NCBI RefSeq assembly: GCF_035989245.1 | Contig: NZ_JAYMFF010000014.1 | Location: 62,001 to 126,000, forward strand | Reading direction: 5' to 3' | DNA length: 64,000 nt | From: Adlercreutzia wanghongyangiae | GTDB taxonomy: Bacteria; Actinomycetota; Coriobacteriia; Coriobacteriales; Eggerthellaceae | Part shown: piece by piece, positions 50,271-59,011 of the stretch | Position numbering within the stretch: position 1 is the first letter of the stretch | How the letters are laid out: each line of letters starts with the position of its first letter | Notes under the pieces: model-generated | Told to the model about the DNA's origin: nothing | What the model saw: the letters and a program-made list of their open reading frames with translations, nothing else | Database searches by the model: none | Made by a program: the position numbers and the translations under genes

Positions 50271-50294
50271 GCCGCCTAGTATACGCTAGGCGGC
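50271..50294. repeat. Perfect 9-bp hairpin upstream of nfo
   Basis: GCCGCCTAG (50271-50279) and CTAGGCGGC (50286-50294) flank TATACG in the divergent nfo/AEC gap, about 30 bases upstream of the nfo ATG; a leader structure or operator. Confidence 0.5.
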
Positions 50295-50338
50295 TCGCAT
50301 TCGGCATATTTCCCAATTGAAGACCAGAACCGCACGCT

Positions 50339-50464
50339 AAATTGCGTTTGTTAGCAATCAATTTGAGCAGTACGGGAAAATGAGACCGAAAAAGGGTCGA
50401 AATGGCCCTCTGTGGCTCCCAAATAGCCTTTTGGCCTGTATTCATTTGCTAACAAACGCAATTT
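50339..50464. repeat. Intergenic element with 19-bp perfect inverted repeats
   Basis: AAATTGCGTTTGTTAGCAA (50339-50357) is exactly complementary to 50446-50464. The interior includes GGGAAAATGAGACC, similar to words in the 23.4-kb and 48.3-kb elements. Confidence 0.9.
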
Positions 50465-50512
50465 GCTGAACAATTTTCCGAGCAATGTCACCCAACAAGA
50501 GAGGCGCTCCTC

Positions 50513-51457
50513 ATGACCGCGGGCATGATCGGCATATTCCAGGAGATCGTCACGCTGTTCGCCATCGTGGGGGTGGGCTATGCCGCCAAGAAGCTGCGGT
50601 TCATGAACGACGAGTTCGACCGCATGCTCTCGAAGCTGGTTATCAACATTGCGCTGCCGGGCATGGTTCTGGGCTCGGTGCTCACGGCTACCGAGCTGCC
50701 CACGCGCGCGGAAGTGTGGATGTGCCTGGGACTGTCCGTGGCAGGCACGCTGATCATGTTCGCTGTGGCCTATGGGTTCACGCTGCTTCTGCGCATTCCC
50801 GATGGGCATCGCGGCGTGTACCGCTTTATGCTCTGCTTCGGCAACGTGGGCTTCATCGGCTACCCGGTGCTCTCGGCCATCTTCGGATCCGACGCGCTCG
50901 TGTACGCAGCCGTGTTCAACCTGCCCTTCAACTTCTTCGTGTTCACGGTGGGCGCGTGGTTCCTCACTCAGGACACCGACGGCGACGTGAAGGTGCAGAC
51001 CACCTGGCGCACCTTCGTCACGCCGGTCATGCTGTCGTGCGTGGCAGCGGTGATCCTCACGCTGACCGGCGTCCATTACGTCCCCATTCTGGGCGACGCG
51101 CTGAACACGCTCGGTTCCATCACCACGCCGGCAGCGCTGCTCATCATCGGCTCGTCACTGGCGAACCTGCCGGCGCGCGACCTGGTAGGAAGCCCACGCC
51201 TGTGGTTGTGCGCGCTGTTCCGCCTGCTGGGAATGCCGGTCGTCATATGGGCGGTGTTCCAGGCCTTCGTGCCGGCGGGGCTGATGTTCTCGGTGGCCGT
51301 GGTGCTCGCGGGCATGCCGGTGGCCACCAACGGCACCATGCTCTGCTACCAGTACGGCGGCAACTCCCGCGTCATGGCCCAAGGCACCTTTGTCACCACG
51401 GTGTTGGCGCTGGCGACGATCCCCGTGCTGGCCGGCTTCGTGAGCACGGTGATGTAG
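50513..51457 (+). CDS. AEC-family transporter (auxin efflux carrier fold)
   Basis: A 314-residue permease with ten or so hydrophobic segments. It begins MTAGMIGIFQEIVTLFAIVGVGYAAKKL and contains the family's RFMLCFGNVGFIGYPVL and TPAALLIIGSSLAN motifs. AEC proteins export or import small organic anions such as malate. The substrate is unknown. The gene is divergent from nfo. Confidence 0.9.
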   Translation: MTAGMIGIFQEIVTLFAIVGVGYAAKKLRFMNDEFDRMLSKLVINIALPGMVLGSVLTATELPTRAEVWMCLGLSVAGTLIMFAVAYGFTLLLRIPDGHRGVYRFMLCFGNVGFIGYPVLSAIFGSDALVYAAVFNLPFNFFVFTVGAWFLTQDTDGDVKVQTTWRTFVTPVMLSCVAAVILTLTGVHYVPILGDALNTLGSITTPAALLIIGSSLANLPARDLVGSPRLWLCALFRLLGMPVVIWAVFQAFVPAGLMFSVAVVLAGMPVATNGTMLCYQYGGNSRVMAQGTFVTTVLALATIPVLAGFVSTVM

Positions 51458-51574
51458 CGCCGCATAAGCGAGCTTGCGCCCCCCCCATCAACCCCGAAGG
51501 CGAGAGCTCGCCGCCAATGCTTCCCAAACATGGCGTAGAGCCATCTCGGCGGCGCTTATGGCGCCATCTCCAAA

Positions 51575-51605
51575 TGCCGGGGAGCTTATTCCCCGGCAAT
51601 TTTAT
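51575..51605. terminator. Bidirectional terminator
   Basis: TGCCGGGGA (51575-51583) pairs with TCCCCGGCA (51590-51598), followed by AATTTTAT, between the convergent AEC transporter and aldo/keto reductase genes. Confidence 0.8.
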
Positions 51606-51633
51606 ATTGAGGCGAGATGGACGAGGCTCTTCC

Positions 51634-52761
51634 CTACCCCTCGAAGTGGTTCACGGCTTCGGCGAGGTGGTCGATGATGGCGATGGACTGCGGGCACATG
51701 GCCTCGCAGGTACCGCACTGGATGCACTTGGACGCGGGGCCCTCGGCGGCCTGCCAGCTGTAGAGGCCCTTGACGAATTCGCGGTCCTCGGTGGTCTTCT
51801 CCAGGTTCAGCAGGTTCATGGCGATGGGGATCTTCACGCCCTCGGGGCAGTCCTTCACGCAGTAGCCGCAATTCGTGCACGGGATGAGGTCCACGCTGCG
51901 CAAAGCCGCGATGGCACCATCGATGGAGGCGCGCTCCTCGCTCGTCAGCGGCGTATGGGTTTGGAAGGTGCCCATGTTGTCCTGCATCTGCTCGAGGGTG
52001 GAGGCGCCGGCGAGCACCGTGAGCACGCCGGGCAGATCGAGGCAGAAGCGATAGGCCCAGGAAGCCTGGCTTACGTCCGGGTCGGCCGCGGCCAGCACCT
52101 CGGCACCGCGCTCGGGCAGGTTGGCCAAACGTCCGCCGCGCACCGGCTCCATGATGATGACCGGCACGCCGTGGGCGGCGGCCACCTGCATGCAGCGGGC
52201 CGACTGGGTGACCGGGTCGTCCCAATCCAGGTAGTTCACCTGCAGCTGCACGAAATCGACCTCGGGATGCGCCGCCAGGATCTCCTCCAGCGTCTCGGGA
52301 CCGTCGTGCATGGAGAAGCCCACGTGGCGGATGAGCCCGTCTTCCTTGGCCTTCGCCACGTAGTTCCACATGTCGTACTCGTCGAACTTGGCCGTGCGCG
52401 CGCCGCCCAGGTTGTGCAGCAGGTAGTAGTCGATGTAATCGACCCCCAGCCGCTCAAGGGAGGTAGGCAGGCAGGCCTGGGCCTCCTCCTTGCTGGCGCA
52501 GGCCCAGGCCAGGCACTTCGTGGCCAGGGTGTAGGCCTCGCGCGGATAGCGCTCTACCAGCGCCTCGCGCAGAGCCGTCTCGGAAGCGCCGTTGTGGTAG
52601 ACGAATGCGGTATCCACATAGGTGCCGCCCTTCGCGATGAACTCGTCCACCATGGCGCACACCTGCTCGATGTCGATGGCCGTTACGTCGTCGGGGTTGG
52701 TGAGCGGCAGGCGCATGGCGCCGAAGCCGAGCTTGGCCACGCCCTCGCAAGATGCCGTCAT
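51634..52761 (-). CDS. Aldo/keto reductase with C-terminal 2[4Fe-4S] ferredoxin domain
   Basis: A 375-residue oxidoreductase. The AKR barrel shows GFGAMRLPL, the catalytic TYVDTAFVYHNGASE, LATKCLAW and YYLLHNLG. The C-terminus has two cysteine clusters, CTNCGYCVKDCPEG and CIQCGTCEAMCPQS, typical of anaerobic AKRs that take electrons from ferredoxin-like partners. GGAGAGGAG precedes the ATG. A MerR-type promoter lies upstream. The substrate is unknown. Confidence 0.94.
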   Translation of the reverse strand: MTASCEGVAKLGFGAMRLPLTNPDDVTAIDIEQVCAMVDEFIAKGGTYVDTAFVYHNGASETALREALVERYPREAYTLATKCLAWACASKEEAQACLPTSLERLGVDYIDYYLLHNLGGARTAKFDEYDMWNYVAKAKEDGLIRHVGFSMHDGPETLEEILAAHPEVDFVQLQVNYLDWDDPVTQSARCMQVAAAHGVPVIIMEPVRGGRLANLPERGAEVLAAADPDVSQASWAYRFCLDLPGVLTVLAGASTLEQMQDNMGTFQTHTPLTSEERASIDGAIAALRSVDLIPCTNCGYCVKDCPEGVKIPIAMNLLNLEKTTEDREFVKGLYSWQAAEGPASKCIQCGTCEAMCPQSIAIIDHLAEAVNHFEG

Positions 52762-52793
52762 AGATGCTCCTCTCCTATTGTCTCTCTGTCAGA

Positions 52794-52824
52794 AGAGTAA
52801 AACTTTGAGTGAACTTCAAGTCAA
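52794..52824 (-). promoter_or_regulatory. MerR-type promoter of the aldo/keto reductase
   Basis: On the minus strand, TTGACT (52824-52819) and TACTCT (52799-52794) are separated by 19 bases, the over-long spacer typical of MerR-activated promoters. An imperfect dyad, ACTTGAAG-TTCA-CTCAAAGT, fills the spacer. No merR gene is present nearby. Confidence 0.65.
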
Positions 52825-53035
52825 GAATACGGCGAGAAGCGACGGGCCAGCGGCAAAGCGCTGCGTCCGTTCGCTGCGTCACGACCCGCAGAAAGTCATC
52901 GCCCGCAGAAGGAAAACTGCTTACGATCTTGTGACACTTCGCTGATGAGGAGGCTCATCGCATCGGATTCCCTCACCATTGTTCCTCGCTGAAACGCAGC
53001 TTATTCGTACCCGCAGATATAAAGGAAGGTGTGCC

Positions 53036-54472
53036 ATGGGCCTTCTTGCCGCTTATGCCGTTCCGCATCCGCCGCTGATCGTTCCCGCCGTGGGAGGCGG
53101 CCAGGAAGCGGAAGTCGCCGACACCACCGCTGCCTATGAAGAGGTGGCTCGGCGCATCGCCGACCATGCGCCCGATCTCATCGTGGTGGTCTCGCCCCAC
53201 GCGCCCCTGTACCGCGACGGGTTCTTCATCGCCGACGCTGAAACCGAGGAAGGCTCGCTTGCTGCCTTCGGCCAACCCGAAGCGCGCATCACCACCCGCA
53301 CCGATACGGCCTTCACCCAGGCCGTGGCCGACCGCCTCAGCCGCCGCAGCATTCCCGTGGCCGGGGCACCAGCGCATCACGAGGAGATAGACCATGCCAC
53401 CTACGTGCCGCTGCACTTCATCGGCCAGACCGTGGACTTGTCGCAGGTGGCCGTGGTGCGCATCGGGCTGTCAGCGCTGTCGCCTTCCGACCATCAATTC
53501 CTGGGACTTTCCATCACCCGCGCGGCCGAGGACCTGGGCCGCCGCGCGGTGCTCATCGCCAGCGGCGATCTATCGCATCGACTGAAGGAAGACGGCCCCT
53601 ACGGCTTCAACGAGGCCGGGCCGGCGTTCGACCGCGCCGTCACCGACTTGTTCGCCGCCGGCTCGCTGCGCGGGCTGTTCGGCCTGGACCCCATCCTGTG
53701 CGAAGACGCGGCCGAATGCGGGCTGCGCGCGTTCCAGATTATGGCCGGCGCCCTGGAAGGGCTGCCCTTCACTCCCGAGCTGCTCAGCTACGAGGGCCCC
53801 TTCGGCGTGGGTTACGCCGTAGCCGCCTTCGAAGTGGAATGCAGCCCCTCGTCCACCGAGGAAGAGGTGGAAGCCGAGCTGATGGAGGCCGACGAAGCGC
53901 CGGTGCGCGGCGCCCATGCTCGCGGTGCCTGCTCGGCCGTGGATCCGCTGGTGGCCTTGGCACGGGCGAGCGTGGAGTCCATCGTGGGCACGGGGCAGGT
54001 GCTGCCCCTGCCCGCTGATCTGCCCGACGAGCTGACCGGCCAGCGCGCCGGCGTGTTCGTGAGCCTGCACGAGGCCGACGGCCTGCGCGGCTGCATCGGT
54101 ACCATCGCCCCCACGCGCTCCTGCGTGGCCGAAGAGGTAATCATGAACGCCGTAGCTGCAGCCACCGACGACCCGCGCTTCACTCCCGTTACCCCCGATG
54201 AGCTGGATGCGCTTTCCTATTCCGTGGATGTGCTGGGCGAACCCGAGCCCGTGGAGTCGTTGGAGCAGCTGGATCCGCGCCGTTACGGCGTCATCGTCAC
54301 CCGCGGCTTCAAGCGCGGGCTGCTGCTGCCCGACCTGGAAGGAGTGGAGACCGCTTTCGACCAGATTGCCATCGCGAAGATGAAAGCGGGCATCGCCCCC
54401 GACGAAGACGCCCAGTTGGAACGTTTCGAGGTGGTGCGCCACACCCTGGGCGGCCAAGCGCGCGTGTATTAG
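53036..54472 (+). CDS. Memo-AMMECR1 fusion protein
   Basis: A 478-residue two-domain protein. Residues 1 to about 270 are Memo/extradiol-dioxygenase-like, with metal-type histidines in VPHPPLIVPAVG, VVSPHAPLYRDGF and SGDLSHRL. About 300-478 are AMMECR1 (GVFVSLHEADGLRGCIGTI, EEVIMNAVAAATDDPRF, YGVIVTRGFKRGLLLPDLEGV). In many bacteria these occur with a radical SAM enzyme as the AmmeMemoRadiSam set; none of that type is adjacent. Function unknown. The ATG at 53036 follows GGAAGG. It ends next to a palindromic repeat array. Confidence 0.9.
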   Translation: MGLLAAYAVPHPPLIVPAVGGGQEAEVADTTAAYEEVARRIADHAPDLIVVVSPHAPLYRDGFFIADAETEEGSLAAFGQPEARITTRTDTAFTQAVADRLSRRSIPVAGAPAHHEEIDHATYVPLHFIGQTVDLSQVAVVRIGLSALSPSDHQFLGLSITRAAEDLGRRAVLIASGDLSHRLKEDGPYGFNEAGPAFDRAVTDLFAAGSLRGLFGLDPILCEDAAECGLRAFQIMAGALEGLPFTPELLSYEGPFGVGYAVAAFEVECSPSSTEEEVEAELMEADEAPVRGAHARGACSAVDPLVALARASVESIVGTGQVLPLPADLPDELTGQRAGVFVSLHEADGLRGCIGTIAPTRSCVAEEVIMNAVAAATDDPRFTPVTPDELDALSYSVDVLGEPEPVESLEQLDPRRYGVIVTRGFKRGLLLPDLEGVETAFDQIAIAKMKAGIAPDEDAQLERFEVVRHTLGGQARVY

Positions 54473-54490
54473 GAGGGCGGCTGCCGGTGA

Positions 54491-54607
54491 CGGGCGGGCT
54501 GAAGGCCGCCCCTACGGGGGTCGTCGAGCGGTTTTCGGGCGGGCGGGCTGAAGCCCGCCCCTACGGAGGTCGATGGGGTTCGCGGGCGGGCTGAAGGCCG
54601 CCCCTAC
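54491..54607. repeat. Three GC-rich palindromic repeats between two convergent genes
   Basis: Copies at about 54491-54518, 54541-54566 and 54583-54607, all in one orientation (GGGCTGAAGG then CCCCTACGG). The third contains the galT stop codon. Confidence 0.9.
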
Positions 54608-55611
54608 AGTGTTGCGATGAGGGCGTCCCAGCCGGCGCGGCCGGTCTCGTTGGACTTGAAAACGCCCGTGGCCTGCAGTATCTCGTAATAGGCGCGCTCG
54701 CATTCCCCTTTGACGGCCGGCATCTCGGCGACCAGGCGCCCGGGCAAGATGGCCCGCCCCATTATCTCGATGAGGCCGATGTTCTCCTTCTTGATGTGGA
54801 AGAGAGCTTCGGGCACGTGGAACAGCCCGAAAGGATGCTCGGGCGTGGTGCGGTTGTTGCGTAGCACCAGATCCATCACGTAGTCGCCGCCTTCACGCCA
54901 GAGAATCGGGTTCAGCGTGTTGTGCCGTACGGTTGCGCCGTCGGCATCCTCCGTGAAGGGCACAATGCCGCCCGGCTGCCACGAAAACGTGCGCCACGCA
55001 TCCAGCACCCGACAGGCCCCCTCGTACACAGCCGCACGATCGCGCGCCCGCAGACGCACCACCGACGCGGGCCATCGCACCACGCCGGCGCGCATCTGGG
55101 GCAGCCCCGGCAGTTTGAAAGTGCGCTCAACTGGCGCGTTCATCAGGGGAAACCGGTAGCCGCCGCCCTGAAAGTGATCGTGGGCCAGAAGCGAGCCGCC
55201 CACAATGGGCAAATCGGCATTCGATCCGATGAACCATTGGGGAAAGGCATCGACGAAGTCGAGCAGGCGCGCTATGGCAGCGTGGTCGATCAGCATGGGA
55301 CGATGAACCGGCGCAGACACGATAAGATGCTCGGGGAAGTATCCGTAGGGCGAGAACCACCAGGCCCATTCCTCGCCGCTCAGCAGCACGGTCCGCACCG
55401 CGCCACCGCCGGCTCCCGCGCAGGCAATGCGCCCGTCGGCACCGCGGCGCCAGCACAGCACGCAATCCTCCGCCTCGGCATGCCCCGCCTCTTCGCATGC
55501 AGCACGGGCAATGTCGCGCGGGTCCTTCTCGGGCTTAGCCAGGTTGATGGTGACGTCCAAAGGGCCGACGGGGCTGTCGGCCGCCCAGCACAGGTTCGAC
55601 GGTGCGCTCAT
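54604..55611 (-). CDS. galT: Short UDP-glucose-hexose-1-phosphate uridylyltransferase (type 2 GalT)
   Basis: A 335-residue GalT of the Firmicutes-like type. It has VTINLAKPEKDPRDIA, CVLCWR, YFPEHLIVSAPVHRPM, the active-site region GGSLLAHDHFQGGGYRFPL and NRTTPEHPFGLFHVP. It exchanges UMP between UDP-glucose and galactose-1-phosphate. Type 2 enzymes are usually near 490 residues; the N-terminal helical part is missing, and the frame cannot be extended with conserved sequence upstream. The ATG overlaps the galK stop (ATGA). The TAG stop lies within a palindromic repeat. Confidence 0.85.
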   Translation of the reverse strand: MSAPSNLCWAADSPVGPLDVTINLAKPEKDPRDIARAACEEAGHAEAEDCVLCWRRGADGRIACAGAGGGAVRTVLLSGEEWAWWFSPYGYFPEHLIVSAPVHRPMLIDHAAIARLLDFVDAFPQWFIGSNADLPIVGGSLLAHDHFQGGGYRFPLMNAPVERTFKLPGLPQMRAGVVRWPASVVRLRARDRAAVYEGACRVLDAWRTFSWQPGGIVPFTEDADGATVRHNTLNPILWREGGDYVMDLVLRNNRTTPEHPFGLFHVPEALFHIKKENIGLIEIMGRAILPGRLVAEMPAVKGECERAYYEILQATGVFKSNETGRAGWDALIATL

Positions 55612-56951
55612 GACAGGCGCCGCGCCCGCGCACCGGGGCCGCCCACCGTCACGCGACGGCAGGCCCCATAGCCCAGAAAGCCATCCATGGCAGCCACGAA
55701 ATCGTCGGCACGTTCGCAGGGCACGAAGGCCAGCACCGCGCCGCCGAATCCGCCGCCGTGAATACGCCACGCCCCCGCCTCGCCCAGCAAATGAGCGCAC
55801 AGGCTTTGGATGAGCATAGCAGGCTGCTGCTCGTCCGAACCGGGCTCGCGCAACGACACGTTCTGCAGGAACTGCGCCGAGGAAGCGCCCGACAGGCGCA
55901 CCAGCTTCAGAAACGCAGCGAAATCGTCGCTGTCCAAGGCCGTGCGCTGAGCCTGCACCCGCTCCACTTCGTCGTAGTAGTGCAGCGCCCGCATGGCCCG
56001 GCGGTCTCCCAATGTGGCCCGCACTTCAGCCAGAGAATCCAGCAGCATCTGCACCGACACGTCGCCCAACCGCGATACGCCCAGCAGGTTCGCCACCATA
56101 CGCATGTCGGCGGGAATGGCCGCAAACTCGTCGTTGTACAGCGAATGGTCCTGGCGACTGTCCACCAGCACCAGGGCGTAACCGGCCGCCTCGACATCCA
56201 AAGCCACCGATTCCACCACCGGCTCATCGGGGGCAAAATCGATGGTCACTACACCACCGCAGGCACTGGCCAGCTGATCCTGGGCGCCGCAGGGCTTGCC
56301 GAAATAGCGCTGCTCGGTTTCCACGGCCGCCAGCGCCAGCGCAACGGGATCCAAGGGCACCGCGCCAGCGCCTTCCCTCTGCTCCGGGCCATCGCCGAAC
56401 AGCGCTTCCAGGCAGGCGCCGATCATCACCTCGAAAGCCGCCGACGACGACAGGCCGCATCCCGGCGGCACATCCGAGCACGTGGCCACGTCGAAGCCGG
56501 CCAGGGCACCCCCGTCGCGCGCGAACACCGCGGCCATACCGCGCACCAAAGCACCGGAAGTCAGCGTCTCCACCTTGTGGGGAGCGGCCCAATCGACATC
56601 GGCTAAATCTATTTCGTCGCTGCCGAAGCCTTCCATGACCACGCGGATGCGCCCCGACCCGTTGGGTGCCGCCAAGCCCCACGTGCGCTCGCCGATAGCG
56701 GCCGAGATAACCCGGCCGCCCTGGTGGTCAACATGGTTGCCGGCCACTTCCAAACGACCCGGAGCCGAGGCCAGCACGAAGCGCGCCGGCTCGGCGGATA
56801 CCCCGCAACCCCGCGTCGCCACCGACCCGTCGACATCCAGCGACACGGCCGCGCGCGCCGGACCATAGCCGAACGCATCGGCGAACAGCGCTTCCAGGTG
56901 CGCCAGCTTCGCCGCTGCCTCGTCCTCAGAAACCGGAGCCATGCCAGCCAC
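55608..56951 (-). CDS. galK: Galactokinase
   Basis: A 447-residue GHMP kinase. It has a substrate motif SAPGRLEVAGNHVDHQGG (about 64-80), the ATP motif CSDVPPGCGLSSSAAFEV and the closing RIHGGGFGGAVLAFV. It phosphorylates galactose at C1. The start is a GTG at 56951 or the ATG at 56942; both lie within the end of the GH2 gene. It is followed by galT with a four-base overlap, making a lacZ-like/galK/galT operon. Confidence 0.92.
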   Translation of the reverse strand: MAGMAPVSEDEAAAKLAHLEALFADAFGYGPARAAVSLDVDGSVATRGCGVSAEPARFVLASAPGRLEVAGNHVDHQGGRVISAAIGERTWGLAAPNGSGRIRVVMEGFGSDEIDLADVDWAAPHKVETLTSGALVRGMAAVFARDGGALAGFDVATCSDVPPGCGLSSSAAFEVMIGACLEALFGDGPEQREGAGAVPLDPVALALAAVETEQRYFGKPCGAQDQLASACGGVVTIDFAPDEPVVESVALDVEAAGYALVLVDSRQDHSLYNDEFAAIPADMRMVANLLGVSRLGDVSVQMLLDSLAEVRATLGDRRAMRALHYYDEVERVQAQRTALDSDDFAAFLKLVRLSGASSAQFLQNVSLREPGSDEQQPAMLIQSLCAHLLGEAGAWRIHGGGFGGAVLAFVPCERADDFVAAMDGFLGYGACRRVTVGGPGARARRLS

Positions 56952-58869
56952 CGTCCTCTTCCAACTTGTTCACGCGTCGGTCGTAGGTGAGAATGCCGTT
57001 CACTTCCTCCTCCACATCCGACAGCTGGGTATACACGAAGCCCGCCAGCCCATCGGTAACCAGCGCCGCGGCCTGGGCCAGAGTCTCGCGCACCGCTGAG
57101 CGCCAGGCCGCCGCGTCTTCGAAAGTGTCGTAGCCGTAGCTGTGGGCGAAGGAGCTGTGCCCCTCCACGCGGAAAGTGGCGCCCCCGAATTCCGAAATGA
57201 CGAAGGCCCGACCGCCACGCTCGGCCGCATAGCCCCGCAAATCGCGCGGTCGGTCACGGTACACCTTCAAAGGCCGGAAGTAATTGTGCACGCTGAGGAA
57301 GTCGCCGCAGTGCTGGTCGTACCAGCCGCTGACGGCGTCGATGGGCCGCGCCGGGTCCAGATCGTGCACCATCTCGGTCGCCATGGCGGCATCGAACTGT
57401 CCCCAGCCCTCGTTGAACAGCACCCAGCACGCCACAGACGGGTGGTTTCCCAGGTATTCCACCGTGGCCCGGCAGCTATCACGCCAATGGCCGCGGTAAT
57501 GTTCGTCGCCGGCGCCCAGCTTTTCCTGATGAGCCGTGTCGGTGTCGCTGTAGTTGTCCCATGCGCTCCGCCACAACGTGGGACGGAAGCTGGTCTCCCA
57601 CGTGTCGTAGGCGCCGCCGCCGTTCACCATGTCCTGCCACACCAGCATGCCCAGCCGGTCGCAGTGGTAGTACCACCGGTCGGCCTCCACCTTCAGGTGC
57701 TTGCGCAGCATGTTGAAGCCGGCGTCCTTCATGGCGGCGATGTCGAAGGCGAGGGCGTCGTCGGCCGGGGCCGTCATCAGCCCGTCCGACCAATAGCCCT
57801 GGTCCAGCACCCCGCGCAGCAGCAGCGGCTCGCCGTTCAGGAAGAACCGGTAGCGGCCAGCCGCGTCGGGCTGCACGACCACGGTGCGAAACGCCGTGTA
57901 GCTGTACACCACATCGGCGCCGAAACGCAGCGTGAGGTTGTACAGATACGGGTCGTCGGGGCTCCAACGCCGCATACCGGGCACGGGCAGCGTCACGCGC
58001 ACACGCCGGCGCCGCTCGTCCTCCTCCGCCCCGCGGGCGCTCACCGGCACGGCGCCTTCCTCAGCCGGGGCCGCAGCCGAGGCCACTTGCACGCCGGAAG
58101 CATCGGACACGTACAAGCGCAGCAGCCCCTCGGTTCCGCACACGTCCACCTCGGCCGTCAGCTCGCCGCTCTCGGCGTCGGGCAAAAGCCGCAGCGACTC
58201 GATGTGGCGCTCGGGCACCACTTCCATCCACACGGGCTGCCAAATGCCGCTTTGGGCCGTATACCAAATGCCCCCGCGCTTCAGCTTCTGCTTGCCGCGC
58301 AGCTGGGTGCCCGTATCGCTGGGGTCCCACACGCACAGCGCAATGATGAACTCGGCGTTCTCGCCGGCATCCAGGGTTTCCCCCGGTTCCTTGGCGGCAA
58401 TGGCCTCGGTGATGTCGAACACAAAGGGAAGATACCCGCCGCGATGAGTGCCGATCACCTTCCCGTTCACGCAGCAGGCGCAGGCGAAGTCGACGGCCTC
58501 GAAGTGCAGCAGGCAGCGCTCGCCCGGATGCAGGGGCGGCCGCGGGGCGCGGCGCACGTACCACAGCAGCTCGTCGGGCTGCAGCTGGCGCCCCACGCAC
58601 GACAGCACCGATTCCGGCGAAAACGGCACCAGAATGCGGCCGTCGAACTCCTCGGGCGGCCGCACGGTGCGGCTGGCGCCCATAGGCACGATGGCGTAGT
58701 CCCACCAGCCGTTCAGCATGGCGAAACGGTCGCGCACGAACTGGGGATGGGGATGTTCCTGGCGCACGGCAAGGGGATGCAGGGCTTCGCCCCACGGCGT
58801 CAGCAGGGGTCGCTCGGGACCCAAATCGTGGTCGCGGGGGGCACTGGCCAGCACGCGCTTAATGTCCAC
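56926..58869 (-). CDS. Glycoside hydrolase family 2 (beta-galactosidase type)
   Basis: A 647-residue enzyme. The N-terminal jelly-roll sugar-binding and Ig-like domains lead to the TIM barrel with acid/base Glu in FNEGWGQFD (about 487) and nucleophile Glu in VISEFGG (about 560). Context with galK and galT favours beta-galactosidase, though beta-glucuronidases share the fold. No signal peptide, so a cytoplasmic enzyme. The start codon is GTG behind AAGGAG. It overlaps galK by 26 bases. Confidence 0.9.
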   Translation of the reverse strand: MDIKRVLASAPRDHDLGPERPLLTPWGEALHPLAVRQEHPHPQFVRDRFAMLNGWWDYAIVPMGASRTVRPPEEFDGRILVPFSPESVLSCVGRQLQPDELLWYVRRAPRPPLHPGERCLLHFEAVDFACACCVNGKVIGTHRGGYLPFVFDITEAIAAKEPGETLDAGENAEFIIALCVWDPSDTGTQLRGKQKLKRGGIWYTAQSGIWQPVWMEVVPERHIESLRLLPDAESGELTAEVDVCGTEGLLRLYVSDASGVQVASAAAPAEEGAVPVSARGAEEDERRRRVRVTLPVPGMRRWSPDDPYLYNLTLRFGADVVYSYTAFRTVVVQPDAAGRYRFFLNGEPLLLRGVLDQGYWSDGLMTAPADDALAFDIAAMKDAGFNMLRKHLKVEADRWYYHCDRLGMLVWQDMVNGGGAYDTWETSFRPTLWRSAWDNYSDTDTAHQEKLGAGDEHYRGHWRDSCRATVEYLGNHPSVACWVLFNEGWGQFDAAMATEMVHDLDPARPIDAVSGWYDQHCGDFLSVHNYFRPLKVYRDRPRDLRGYAAERGGRAFVISEFGGATFRVEGHSSFAHSYGYDTFEDAAAWRSAVRETLAQAAALVTDGLAGFVYTQLSDVEEEVNGILTYDRRVNKLEEDGGWHGSGF

Positions 58870-59011
58870 AGCGCACGTCTCCTTGCATCTTCACGGAACG
58901 CCCCGCCGCAAAGGACGGGGCACTAAAGTCTAGGAGAATGATACCTGTCCGCAGCGCCGTCGGCGCTCACAAGGGCAAACGTAACTGATTCGCCACACCT
59001 GAGCGGCGCGT

